DNA from: Bacillota bacterium
GTDB taxonomy: Bacteria; Bacillota; JADQBR01
Length of the DNA: 64,000 bases
Assembly: GCA_016278515.1 (NCBI GenBank)
Contig: JADQBR010000060.1
Coordinates: 62,001-126,000, forward strand
Direction of reading: 5' to 3'
The position numbers and the translations under genes are program-made. Numbering within the stretch: position 1 is the stretch's first letter; each line of letters starts with the position of its first letter. Below the pieces are notes generated by a model. It was not told the DNA's origin. It did no database searches and saw nothing but the letters and a program-made list of their open reading frames with translations. Shown piece by piece: positions 54,306 to 63,575 of this stretch.

Positions 54306-56210
54306 TTAACCTACTATGGTTTCCGCCCCAGCCTGTGCCTCCTGTTTTAATTTCAAATGCCTTTTTCGCATTTGCAGTATAATAGCCAATGCTGCAAATG
54401 AAATCCCTATTGCATCCGTCGTAATCTGAGTGTTAATTAAGAGCAGCGCAGCCGCCAAAAATGCAACCCGTTCCACAACTCCAGCTTTAGTTACCATCCA
54501 GCCTTGAATACCGAACGCTATCATAGCCACTCCGGCAAGAGAGGTTACAACAGCTATGATGATCTTTAACGGTGAGCCAATGAGAATCAATGCAGGACCA
54601 TACGCAAACATGAATGGGACCACATAGGCCACAATGCCAAAACGCGTTGCTGTTATCGATGTTCGCATGGGGTCGCTCTGCGCGACTGCCGATGCCGCAT
54701 ATCCGGCAATAGCCACCGGTGGAGTGATAACGGACACTACCGCAAAATAAAGCACGAACAAATGGGCTGCCATGGGTTCCAGCCCTAAGTTAACCAAAGC
54801 GGGAACACCCAAAGTTGCCGTGATAATGTACGCAGCGGAAGTGGGGAGTCCCATACCTAAAATAATACAGGTAATAGCAGTCAGTATCAGGGCTAAAAAT
54901 AAATTGCCACCGGAAAGCGTTACGATCAGGTTGGAAAACCTCAGTCCTAATCCAGTAATTACCACAACGCCAATCACAACACCGGCAGTAGCGCAGGCAG
55001 CGACTACCACCAAGGAATTTCTTACCCCCAATACAAGGGAATCCAGAACATCCATTAAACTCATTCTATCCTTCTTACGCACCACCCCAATTAAAAGCAT
55101 TAATCCAGTAGCAAACAAAGCTGATTTAGTGGGACTATAAGCCACTATTACTAGTAAGTAAATTAAGAGACAGATAGGAAATAAAAACAACCATCCATCC
55201 CGCATTACATCTTTAACTATGGGTAAATTTTCTTTGGAAAGCCCCTTTAAACCCAATTTCACTGCTTCAAAATGCACCATTAAGCCAACAGAAATAAAGT
55301 ACAGCAAAGCTGGAATTGTGGCAGCTAAGGCGACCTCCGAGTAAGAAACACCCATCATTTCCGCCATGATAAATGCTGCCGCACCCATAACTGGCGGTAA
55401 AATCTGACCGCCAGTAGAAGCAGCAGCTTCTACTGCCCCAGCAACATGAGGTTTATATCCAACCTGCTTCATTAACGGAATTGTAAATGCACCAGTGGTT
55501 ACCACGTTGGCTGCTGCTACCCCGTTAATTGTGCCCATAAATGCACTGGATACCACCGCACTCAATGCCGGCCCACTGCGGCTACGCCCAGTGGCGGCAA
55601 AAGCTAAATCAATAAAGAATTTGCCTCCGCCGGACTTCTCCAGCACAGCGCCAAAAATAACAAACAAAATTACGAAACTTGAAGAAACCGCCAATGGCGT
55701 ACCCCAGAGACCCTCATGGGTATAAACCACCTGTTCTACCACTTGAATAAAGCTATAACCTCTATGAGCTAGCAAAGACGGTAGATAAGGTCCGGCAAAC
55801 GCATACCCGATAAAAGACAGGCCGATAATGGTCAAGGGCAAACCACCGATTCTTCTAGTTACCTCAAATACCAACAGCACCAGTGTAGACCCCACAATTA
55901 TATCTCCCAAACTTGACCCTACCAGTGCCCTGGCGGCAAGCTGTTCCGGCGTTGCGAAGCTTATCATATACGCCGCTACAAGAAGAGTCAAACCGATCAA
56001 AGAATAATTGACTACCCGACCTACGCGGCCTCCCTTAGTTAAAGGATAGTAGAGTAAAATAAGGACCATCGCAAAATATAGGTGAATACTCCGTTGGAGC
56101 ATTGCCGTGAGCAAACCAAAGCCACCGGTATATATTTGAAAAAATGCCATGGCCAATGCTAAAACCCACGCGAAATTGACGATATTTTTAAATTTATCCC
56201 GGCTGGTCAA
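54306..56210 (-). CDS. TRAP transporter permease, fused small/large subunits (first)
   Basis: About 634 residues with roughly 16-18 helices, the 4TM/12TM fusion used by TAXI-type TRAP systems. Conserved large-subunit segments are GKFFIDLAFAATGRSRSGPA, SAFMGTINGVAAANVV, AAASTGGQILPPVMGAAAFI and LPTSAAYIITATLGVPALV. A TTG start at 56210 is supported by AAAGGGGTG; an ATG 27 bases upstream overlaps the previous gene and lacks a ribosome site. It moves a carboxylate with Na+ or H+ together with the adjacent binding protein. Confidence 0.92.
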   Translation of the reverse strand: MTSRDKFKNIVNFAWVLALAMAFFQIYTGGFGLLTAMLQRSIHLYFAMVLILLYYPLTKGGRVGRVVNYSLIGLTLLVAAYMISFATPEQLAARALVGSSLGDIIVGSTLVLLVFEVTRRIGGLPLTIIGLSFIGYAFAGPYLPSLLAHRGYSFIQVVEQVVYTHEGLWGTPLAVSSSFVILFVIFGAVLEKSGGGKFFIDLAFAATGRSRSGPALSAVVSSAFMGTINGVAAANVVTTGAFTIPLMKQVGYKPHVAGAVEAAASTGGQILPPVMGAAAFIMAEMMGVSYSEVALAATIPALLYFISVGLMVHFEAVKLGLKGLSKENLPIVKDVMRDGWLFLFPICLLIYLLVIVAYSPTKSALFATGLMLLIGVVRKKDRMSLMDVLDSLVLGVRNSLVVVAACATAGVVIGVVVITGLGLRFSNLIVTLSGGNLFLALILTAITCIILGMGLPTSAAYIITATLGVPALVNLGLEPMAAHLFVLYFAVVSVITPPVAIAGYAASAVAQSDPMRTSITATRFGIVAYVVPFMFAYGPALILIGSPLKIIIAVVTSLAGVAMIAFGIQGWMVTKAGVVERVAFLAAALLLINTQITTDAIGISFAALAIILQMRKRHLKLKQEAQAGAETIVG

Positions 56211-56223
56211 AATAACACCCCTT

Positions 56224-56766
56224 TCAATGTATATCATTAAGCATTATTGCTAATAGGGTCTGGTACCGCTGCCAACGCTCGATGTCAAAAGTAACCCTGG
56301 TCCCAGAAGGTACCAGGTCGGGAAGGGATATCTTTTCTCCCTTAACATAAAGCATCTGTGGGACTGTATATGCCACCCTAATATTCCAATCATCTACCGG
56401 AAATATTCCGTATTTGTCGATATTGGTAACGTAGGCATAACCATCATCAGCCATATAAAAATCACCAGGGTATGTGTTTTCTCGGTCATCGTAGTTAAAG
56501 ACTTGAAAACGGTGGCTTACCGGGTAGATAAAGTCCTCTTTATCTACCCGGTAGTTTTCCTCCACCCAGCCTTTCTCGTAAGAATGGATAAAACGAAATT
56601 TAATCATATCTCCAGGATGAACTACTTTAGAATATAGTAGTCCAGCACTTCTATTAGGTCCGCGCAAAGTTACCACTTGATTGGTACTTAATAATACGAA
56701 CGCCATCGCGCCAACCATGATTGCCCCTATCAAAAGAATGTTTAGTTTTTCCTGTCCAGCAATCAT
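56224..56766 (-). CDS. DUF1850 protein of the TRAP operon
   Basis: 180 residues with an N-terminal helix (about 10-30) and a soluble outer domain. The segment FRFIHSYEKGWVEENYRV matches DUF1850, which is often encoded between TAXI and TRAP permease genes. The role is unknown; an accessory of the transporter is likely. GGAGTGAT precedes the ATG. Confidence 0.85.
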   Translation of the reverse strand: MIAGQEKLNILLIGAIMVGAMAFVLLSTNQVVTLRGPNRSAGLLYSKVVHPGDMIKFRFIHSYEKGWVEENYRVDKEDFIYPVSHRFQVFNYDDRENTYPGDFYMADDGYAYVTNIDKYGIFPVDDWNIRVAYTVPQMLYVKGEKISLPDLVPSGTRVTFDIERWQRYQTLLAIMLNDIH

Positions 56767-56788
56767 CGGTTTATCACTCCAGCTTTTA

Positions 56789-57859
56789 TTACTTCATTTC
56801 CGGCGGAACTAGTTCGTCAGGAATATCCATTCCTTTCTCTTTATAGTACCTAATGGCTCCCGGATGTAGCGGAATGGTCATACCTTCCATTGCAGTTTCT
56901 AAAGTCATGTTTTTCACTACCACATGAACGTCCTTCCACTCATCGCGATAGTCATAAGTGGCTTTTACTATTTGATAAGCATCTTCTTCGCTCATTTCAT
57001 CGGTAGTCATGATTAACCCACGATAAGCCAGTGTTGGAATTGGCTCAGTTTGCCCTTTATATGCGTTGGCAGGAATGGTAAAAGGGAAGAAACCAGGCAG
57101 CTTATCAGCCAATGTCTGCTGGGCTTCTGGAGTTAACCCTAACAACTTAACATTATGTGTTACTGCCAATTCGGTAAAAGCTCCGGTTGGCACCGGCATC
57201 AAGGACATGGATAGGTCAACGTTGCCATCCTTAAGTCCTGTCACATGGTCCGGAACACCCAGGAACTGTTCTTTCACATCATCGTAAGTTATACCGTATT
57301 CTTCCAAGACAGTCTTTGAAAAAACTTCAGTACCGCTGCCGGGCGCACCCACCCCAATAGATTTACCAGCCGCATCTTCTAGACTTTCTATACCGGTACC
57401 TTCGACGGTAATAAACTGGGCCGTTGTTGGATAGCTGCTCATTAATCCCCGCAAATTCTTCTGCTGTTTACCTTCGTACATATCCAAGCCCTGATAAGCT
57501 TTCATCGAAATATCAGGCTGTGCAAAGACAACCTCTACGTTTCCTTCAACTAAGTTACGGACATTCTCCAAACTGGCAGCACCGGTCTCAGCGTTAGCCT
57601 TAATATTGGGAACGTGCCTGTTAATTGTGGCTGCAATCCCACCGCCAATCGGGTACCAAGCTCCAGCTGTAGATGCTGTGGCGATGGATATCCACTTTTC
57701 TTCTTTTGCAGAAGAATTATCATCAGAAGAGCTGTTATCGTTGGTAGGTTGATTATTGTCAGTAGTATCACTTCCTCCACCACCGCAGGCCGTCAGAGTA
57801 AACATCAGTATTCCTATTAGAAGTACTGGCAATAATAATTTTAAAGTTTTCTTTGTCAT
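56789..57859 (-). CDS. TAXI-family TRAP solute-binding lipoprotein (first)
   Basis: 356 residues with a lipoprotein signal (LTACGGGG, Cys25) and a Ser/Asp/Asn-rich linker. The TAXI core is seen: STAGAWYPIGGGIAATINRH, GAASLENVRNLVEGNVEVVFA and GVGAPGSGTEVFSKTVLEEYG. It catches an acidic solute outside the cell and hands it to the fused permease. It ends HPGAIRYYKEKG, like its second copy. The 181-base gap before it contains an inverted repeat TTTCAG-N6-CTGAAA (57937-57954). Confidence 0.93.
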   Translation of the reverse strand: MTKKTLKLLLPVLLIGILMFTLTACGGGGSDTTDNNQPTNDNSSSDDNSSAKEEKWISIATASTAGAWYPIGGGIAATINRHVPNIKANAETGAASLENVRNLVEGNVEVVFAQPDISMKAYQGLDMYEGKQQKNLRGLMSSYPTTAQFITVEGTGIESLEDAAGKSIGVGAPGSGTEVFSKTVLEEYGITYDDVKEQFLGVPDHVTGLKDGNVDLSMSLMPVPTGAFTELAVTHNVKLLGLTPEAQQTLADKLPGFFPFTIPANAYKGQTEPIPTLAYRGLIMTTDEMSEEDAYQIVKATYDYRDEWKDVHVVVKNMTLETAMEGMTIPLHPGAIRYYKEKGMDIPDELVPPEMK

Positions 57860-58040
57860 TAGATCTTACCCCCTTAATTATTAGTACCCTTTTTCTAGGT
57901 CAATCCTTTTCACCAACATACTGCTCTCAGATAATTTTTCAGGTTTTTCTGAAATATAAGAAAAGCCGTAGTCGCATACACAGGATATAGTGCTGCAACG
58001 TGGGGCGTTATGATATTGCCAGATTTTTTTCTAAGAATTA

Positions 58041-58490
58041 TTATTCTTTGGGCCTGCGGCGAAGCATAATTGTATGTTCACCTTCCTGAACCACCTGCCC
58101 CCTCTGGTTTATTAAATGCAAGTTTTGTATCATGATGCCCCGGTCCGACTTAGATGTATCTCGTTTTTCTTTAATAGTTACTTTTGCATGCACTGTGTCA
58201 CCAAAAAAGATTGGGCCTTTGAAGTTCCAGGTCAACCCTAAAAATGCCATTACTGTTCCTTCGAAGATGCTCATTCGAGTCTTCAAGCCCGTAGATACAG
58301 CTAGTCCCAACAACCCATGAGCGATACGCTGACCAAATATGGTCTGTTTGGCAAATTCCGAATCAGTGTGTAAAGTATTATAATCCCCTGACAAACCGGC
58401 AAAGGCCATTACGTCCGATTCGGTAATAGTCCTGGCGGTGGTAGTATATTCTTCACCGATTTCGATGTCTTCAAAATATTTTCCTGCCAA
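58041..58490 (-). CDS. MaoC-family (R)-hydratase
   Basis: About 149 residues of the hot-dog fold: AGKYFEDIEIGEEYTTTART, then the hydratase dyad segment AFAGLSGDYNTLHTDSEFA with the catalytic D-x4-H, and FGQRIAHGLLGLAV. A TTG start at 58490 follows GGAGGT by seven bases; the longer frame starts inside that site. It would hydrate an enoyl-CoA. It follows the acyl-CoA dehydrogenase gene by 18 bases. Confidence 0.9.
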   Translation of the reverse strand: MAGKYFEDIEIGEEYTTTARTITESDVMAFAGLSGDYNTLHTDSEFAKQTIFGQRIAHGLLGLAVSTGLKTRMSIFEGTVMAFLGLTWNFKGPIFFGDTVHAKVTIKEKRDTSKSDRGIMIQNLHLINQRGQVVQEGEHTIMLRRRPKE

Positions 58491-58508
58491 ATTACTTACC
58501 TCCAATGC

Positions 58509-59669
58509 TTAGGCATCTACCTTAAACTCTTTTAGCAAGCGATTAGCAATAATGATTTTCTGAATTTCGCTGGTCCCCTCGTAAATTCGGGTAATTCTGG
58601 CGTCACGATAAAAACGTTCAATTGGGAATTCTTTCATGTATCCCATGCCTCCATGTACCTGAACAGCCATATCAACCACCTTAGCTAAAACCTCGGAAGC
58701 GAACAGTTTTACCATGGAAGATTCTTTAATAACCGGGTCTCCGTGGTCTGCTGCCCAAGCAGTACGATAGGTTAAATAACGAGCTGCTTCCGTCTGAGTA
58801 GCCATATCCGCCAGCATCCACTGAATCCCTTGGAAAGATGCAATTGGCTGACCAAATTGTATCCGTTGCTGTGCATAGGTGGTACACAGTTCAACCAGCT
58901 TATTACTAGTACCGACACAGCGCGCACCGAGAGTAATTCTTCCCTTGTTTAATATCTTTAGGGCATTGGCATAACCCCGACCTATTTCTCCAATTACGTT
59001 TTCCTGAGGTACTTCGCAATCTTCAAAAACCAATTCAGAAGTGTAGGAACCTTTTAAACCCATCTTCTTTTCGACAGTACCTACGGAAAAACCGGGAAAG
59101 TTCTTCTCGACAGCAAAGGCCGTAATGCCACCCCTAGCTCCCTTAGACTTATCAGTTATCGCCATTACAGTAATAACATCAGCCACAGGGCCGTTGGTAA
59201 TAAAATGCTTCAAACCGTTTATCACCCATTTACCATCTTTTAATTCTGCCGTAGTCTTCAGATTAGTTGCATCTGAACCAGCGTTAGGCTCGGTTAAAGC
59301 AAAGGCACCAATCAATTCGCCCGTGGCCATACGTGGTAAATATCTCTGTTTTAAATCCTCTGAGGCCATTTCGACAATACCAGTTGAACCGATACCAGTG
59401 TGGGCTCCCAACAGGCTGCTAAAACCGTTTTGAGTGCGCCCTAATTCTTCCAGGATGATACAACGTTCTAAAAGATTTAACCCTGTACCGCCATATTCCT
59501 CAGGGATGCTCATACCGAAAAGCCCCAACGCTTTTGCTTGTTCGATAATTTCTTCAGGTATCTTATCATTCTCTTCTATTTCTTGTGCTTTCGGTTCGAT
59601 GACCTCTTCGGCAAAACCCCTGATATTATATCGTAGTGCTTGTAGTTCTTCTGATATAGTAAAATCCAT
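58509..59669 (-). CDS. Acyl-CoA dehydrogenase
   Basis: 386 residues, the full family length. Seen are IPEEYGGTGLNLLERCIILE, GAFALTEPNAGSDATNLKT, KMGLKGSYTSELVFEDC, RIQFGQPIASFQGIQWMLAD and QVHGGMGYMKEFPIERFYRD, with the catalytic base Glu in RIYEGTSEIQKIIIA. An FAD enzyme that makes the 2,3-double bond of an acyl-CoA. No etfAB is in the window, so its electron acceptor is encoded elsewhere, or one of the LUD proteins serves; that is inference. Confidence 0.95.
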   Translation of the reverse strand: MDFTISEELQALRYNIRGFAEEVIEPKAQEIEENDKIPEEIIEQAKALGLFGMSIPEEYGGTGLNLLERCIILEELGRTQNGFSSLLGAHTGIGSTGIVEMASEDLKQRYLPRMATGELIGAFALTEPNAGSDATNLKTTAELKDGKWVINGLKHFITNGPVADVITVMAITDKSKGARGGITAFAVEKNFPGFSVGTVEKKMGLKGSYTSELVFEDCEVPQENVIGEIGRGYANALKILNKGRITLGARCVGTSNKLVELCTTYAQQRIQFGQPIASFQGIQWMLADMATQTEAARYLTYRTAWAADHGDPVIKESSMVKLFASEVLAKVVDMAVQVHGGMGYMKEFPIERFYRDARITRIYEGTSEIQKIIIANRLLKEFKVDA

Positions 59670-59686
59670 TAGTATAGCACCTCCCT

Positions 59687-60466
59687 TTATTTACCCTTAA
59701 AATTACTTGCTCTCTTTTCCAGAAATGCCGATGTTCCTTCCATGCGATCTTCTGTACCGAATGCCACTGTTTGCGCAAACTTTTCAAAGATCAAACCTGA
59801 AAAGATATCGGTATTCATACCCATATTTATTGCCGCTTTCGCCAAGCTCACCGCTACCGGGCCTTTTTTAGCAATCTTGGTAGCTATCTCTTTGGTCTTC
59901 GCCATTAAGGCTTCCTGGTCAGCTACAATGTGATTAAGCAACCCCAAATCCTTTGCTTCTTCAGCACTGATAATATCACCGGTAAAAATCAATTCTTTGG
60001 CCTTAGCCAAACCTACGTACCGTGCCAAACGCTGCGTGCCTCCGGCTCCCGGGATAATACCCAAGTTAACTTCCGGCTGCCCCAGTTTGCTTTTTCCCGT
60101 GGCTACACGCATATCACAGGCCATGGCCAATTCACAACCACCCCCTAACGCATAGCCGTCAATAGCAGCAATCACAGGTTTAGTAAGATTCTCTATAAAA
60201 TTCAAAATATCATTGGCTTCAGATTTTAAGACATCCAAAGTCCCTCTTTCCCTTAGGCTCCTAATATCTGCACCCGAGGCAAAAGCCCTGCCGCCGGCAC
60301 CAGTAATAACCAGCACCTGCACATCATCATCATCTCTCATCTGACGTGCTGCATCTCTAATCTCATTCCAAGTCTGCGGGTCTAGGGCATTACGAACTTC
60401 AGGCCTATTAATTGTAATAATTCCTATTCCCTCTTCCTTAGTAATCAATACGTTCTGCAACGTCAT
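59687..60466 (-). CDS. Enoyl-CoA hydratase (second)
   Basis: 259 residues with crotonase motifs: GAGGRAFASGADIRSL, AIDGYALGGGCELAMACDMRVA and the glutamates in LGQPEVNLGIIPGAGGTQRL, both present as in true hydratases. AGGGGTG precedes the ATG. It lies between the acyl-CoA dehydrogenase and a TRAP permease. Confidence 0.94.
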   Translation of the reverse strand: MTLQNVLITKEEGIGIITINRPEVRNALDPQTWNEIRDAARQMRDDDDVQVLVITGAGGRAFASGADIRSLRERGTLDVLKSEANDILNFIENLTKPVIAAIDGYALGGGCELAMACDMRVATGKSKLGQPEVNLGIIPGAGGTQRLARYVGLAKAKELIFTGDIISAEEAKDLGLLNHIVADQEALMAKTKEIATKIAKKGPVAVSLAKAAINMGMNTDIFSGLIFEKFAQTVAFGTEDRMEGTSAFLEKRASNFKGK

Positions 60467-60484
60467 TTGCTAACACCCCTCTTT

Positions 60485-62464
60485 TTATTGTTTTAAGAGT
60501 ACCCCAACATTTTCCTCTGAGCGACTTAGGCGCAGTTGCAAGAATAGAACCGCTGCCATTAGCCCAAAGCCAACCAAATCCGTTATTGGACCCGGGTTTA
60601 CTAAAGATATTGCCGAAATCAATAGCAGCAGTCTCTGCCAATTTGGCACCGCTCTTATGAAAAATCCTTGAATGCCGGCAGCAAAAGCTGTCAAGCCCAA
60701 CGCAGTGGTCGCCACTCCTAAAACTATCTGCCCCAAATCGCCTTGTAGAATTAATGTTGGGTTGTAGACAAACATATACGGTAGCAAAAACCCCGCCAAC
60801 CCGATGCGTACTGCTTCCAATGAAGTTTTCATGGGATTGGCTCCCGCTATCCCCGATGTAATGTACGACGTGATAGCAACCGGCGGTGTAATGCCGGAAA
60901 CAATGCCAAAGTAGAAAACAAATAAGTGGGCTGCCATAACCGGCACGTCGATATTGGTTAAACCACCAACAGCTACCGTTGCTAGAACCACATAAGCCGA
61001 AACAGTTGGCATCCCCATTCCTAAAATCATAGAAGCAACCATGATTAAAAATAACATTGGCAGCAAATGACCGCCTGACAAATCAACGGCAACCCGGGAA
61101 AACCTTATTCCCAGTCCCGTTAGCAGTACCGCACCAGTAATGATACCAGCACCGGCGCAGGCCATAACAGTTGCCATGGAGGTACGTACACCATTCTCCA
61201 AAGCAGCCATCAATTGGACAAAATTCATGCGCGTTTCCTTTTTAATAAAACTCAACACGTAAACTAAAATCAAAGCCCAAAGACCTGCCATCATGGGACT
61301 GTATCCCTTAACCATCAAGACCACTATCAAAATCAAGGGAAGCATTAAATAGCCGCGATCACGCATAACATGCCAAAAATCAGGAAGCTGTTCTTGTGGT
61401 ATTCCCTGCAGGCCCTGCCTGCCTGCTTGAAAGTAAATCACCAAGCCCGCCACTAGGAAATAAAGAATCGCAGGAATGGCAGCATAAGCCGCGATTTTAA
61501 TATATGGAATCCCGGTATACTCAGCCATGATAAAAGCTGACGCCCCCATAATAGGCGGCATAATTTGCCCCCCTTGGGATGCTACCGCCTCTACCGCACC
61601 GGCAAATTCTGGGCGATAGCCAACCTTTTTCATTAATGGAATGGTAAAGGAGCCGGTCATAGTAGCATTTGCCGCTCCGTTGCCGGTGATGGTAGCCATC
61701 AAACCGCTGGATACCACTGCCGCGAGGGCAGGGCCGCCTCTTTTTCTACCAGTCAAGGCAAACGCAAATTCGATAAAGAAACGTCCCGCTCCGGACTTCA
61801 GTAGCAATGAACAGAACAGCAGAAATAGAATTAAAACTGTTGACGCCACGTAAATCGGCGCTGTAAAAATTCCCAAAGTAGTTATAAATAAGTTATCAAT
61901 CATCTTATCGTAAGTGAAGCCGGGGTGCCCCATTAGGCCGGGAATCCAGGGCCCTACAAAAATATAAGCCCAAAATATAAAAGCTAAAATCGCCATAGCC
62001 CAGCCCACCGTACGCCGAACGCCTTCTATCACCAAGAAGATCATGATGGTACCTACCACCATATCGAAAGTTGTGGGGTTTCCTTCACGCAAAGCAATCT
62101 CTGGATAAGCTTGATAGATGAATATAGTAACTAATATTGATAGAAGCAAAGGCACACCGTCAAACAGCCAGTGTATACTTGCGCGACCTTTTTTAAAAGG
62201 GACCCAGGAATAACAAAGAACTAAAAAGATTGACGTAAATATCCCCCGGTGCTGCCAAGCCGGCAGGCCCCCAAAGCCTGCCGAATAAATCACATATATT
62301 GCCAAGAATATGGCCAACAGGGAGCTGGCTAGCCGCCCCACCCTGACCGTCAAAGCGACACCGTCATGGTTATAAATGGCCTTTTCCAAGTAACTAGGTT
62401 CCTGTTCTTCCTTTATTGAGAGGTCTATTTCGCCGACATTTACTACATTTTCCTTTTCACTCAT
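60485..62464 (-). CDS. TRAP transporter permease, fused small/large subunits (second)
   Basis: 659 residues with roughly 18 helices. Segments GAGRFFIEFAFALTGRKRGGP, SGLMATITGNGAANATMTGS and AVASQGGQIMPPIMGASAFI parallel those of the first permease, so the two are paralogues. It follows its own TAXI gene by 28 bases. There is no DUF1850 gene in this copy. Confidence 0.93.
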   Translation of the reverse strand: MSEKENVVNVGEIDLSIKEEQEPSYLEKAIYNHDGVALTVRVGRLASSLLAIFLAIYVIYSAGFGGLPAWQHRGIFTSIFLVLCYSWVPFKKGRASIHWLFDGVPLLLSILVTIFIYQAYPEIALREGNPTTFDMVVGTIMIFLVIEGVRRTVGWAMAILAFIFWAYIFVGPWIPGLMGHPGFTYDKMIDNLFITTLGIFTAPIYVASTVLILFLLFCSLLLKSGAGRFFIEFAFALTGRKRGGPALAAVVSSGLMATITGNGAANATMTGSFTIPLMKKVGYRPEFAGAVEAVASQGGQIMPPIMGASAFIMAEYTGIPYIKIAAYAAIPAILYFLVAGLVIYFQAGRQGLQGIPQEQLPDFWHVMRDRGYLMLPLILIVVLMVKGYSPMMAGLWALILVYVLSFIKKETRMNFVQLMAALENGVRTSMATVMACAGAGIITGAVLLTGLGIRFSRVAVDLSGGHLLPMLFLIMVASMILGMGMPTVSAYVVLATVAVGGLTNIDVPVMAAHLFVFYFGIVSGITPPVAITSYITSGIAGANPMKTSLEAVRIGLAGFLLPYMFVYNPTLILQGDLGQIVLGVATTALGLTAFAAGIQGFFIRAVPNWQRLLLLISAISLVNPGPITDLVGFGLMAAVLFLQLRLSRSEENVGVLLKQ

Positions 62465-62492
62465 CCGTCTTCACCCCCTTATCTGTTGCAAG

Positions 62493-63575
62493 TTATTTCG
62501 CCACTCCTATTTCCTTATAATACTTCAAAGCGCCGGGGTGTATGTTAGTTTCTGGGTCAGGTATTCCAGTATATCCGGTTTCCGGATCAAACCACTTACC
62601 GCGAACCGGCTGCTCTTCTTGAATCCGTTTAACATTCTCCCAAAGATTCTTAGTTAATTCATATGCTACATCATCAGCTACATCTTTATTAACCACTAAT
62701 ACCCCCATGGTGACCAGGGCAGGAACTTCATCTGTTTGGTTTTTATACGTGTTTGCAGGTACTTTCCAATCAACTGCATAACCATATTGTTTTTCATCTA
62801 TCTTGTCGATGGTATCCTGAGACAAAGGAAGCACCTTTATGGGTTTAGTTGCATCCACTTCTGTGAAAGCAGTTACGTTGGGCGATCCGCCGGCTACTGC
62901 CATTTGAATAATACCGTCACGCAGCGTATTTGCAGCATCGGTATAGCTGCCTAGCGATACTTTTCCGCCAGCAGCCTCATAAGCTTCATAGGAGTCATAG
63001 CCTAATTCAGCTAGCACGCGCAGGAAAGTCTGTTCACTAGAATATCCCGGTTTGCCTGGGTTTACATGAACTTTAGCCTCAATAGCCTCTTCCACACTGT
63101 TGATATCCGCATTACTGTTTAACGTAACAAAATTCCACCAAGTAGGATATAATGCCCCAATAGCCATTATTTTCTCTTGCTTTTCACCTTCAAATGCACC
63201 TACTCCTTTAAGCCCATCTATGAAGTTAGATGCAAAAGTTAAGCCAGATTGGGCATTTTCCCCCTTATTCACAGTTCGTACGTTACCAACTGCTCCGCCT
63301 TCAATTACTGTGACGTCCAACCAATCAACATTGTCCATCCAAATATCAGAGAAAAGGACGGACATTGGGTACCAACCGGAACCGGTGGGGCCGCTGGCAT
63401 GAACATGTCTTACGAGATCATGCTTCTCGGCAACCTGTTTACCGTTGTCAGTCTTAGAACCATTATCATTGGAATTAGAACCAGAATCCGCGCTGTCTCC
63501 TCCGCCGCAGCCGTTAGCTACTAAGGCCAATGCAATCATTAATACCATCATAACCAGAAATACCTTTTTTTTCAT
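62493..63575 (-). CDS. TAXI-family TRAP solute-binding lipoprotein (second)
   Basis: 360 residues with lipoprotein signal VANGCGGGD (Cys23) and a Ser/Asn-rich linker. The TAXI features are GPTGSGWYPMSVLFSDIWMD, VNPGKPGYSSEQTFLRVLAELGYD and the ending HPGALKYYKEIG. It differs from the first copy in the ligand region, so it likely binds another acid. It is the first gene of the supercluster in this window and has GGAGG before the ATG. Confidence 0.93.
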   Translation of the reverse strand: MKKKVFLVMMVLMIALALVANGCGGGDSADSGSNSNDNGSKTDNGKQVAEKHDLVRHVHASGPTGSGWYPMSVLFSDIWMDNVDWLDVTVIEGGAVGNVRTVNKGENAQSGLTFASNFIDGLKGVGAFEGEKQEKIMAIGALYPTWWNFVTLNSNADINSVEEAIEAKVHVNPGKPGYSSEQTFLRVLAELGYDSYEAYEAAGGKVSLGSYTDAANTLRDGIIQMAVAGGSPNVTAFTEVDATKPIKVLPLSQDTIDKIDEKQYGYAVDWKVPANTYKNQTDEVPALVTMGVLVVNKDVADDVAYELTKNLWENVKRIQEEQPVRGKWFDPETGYTGIPDPETNIHPGALKYYKEIGVAK

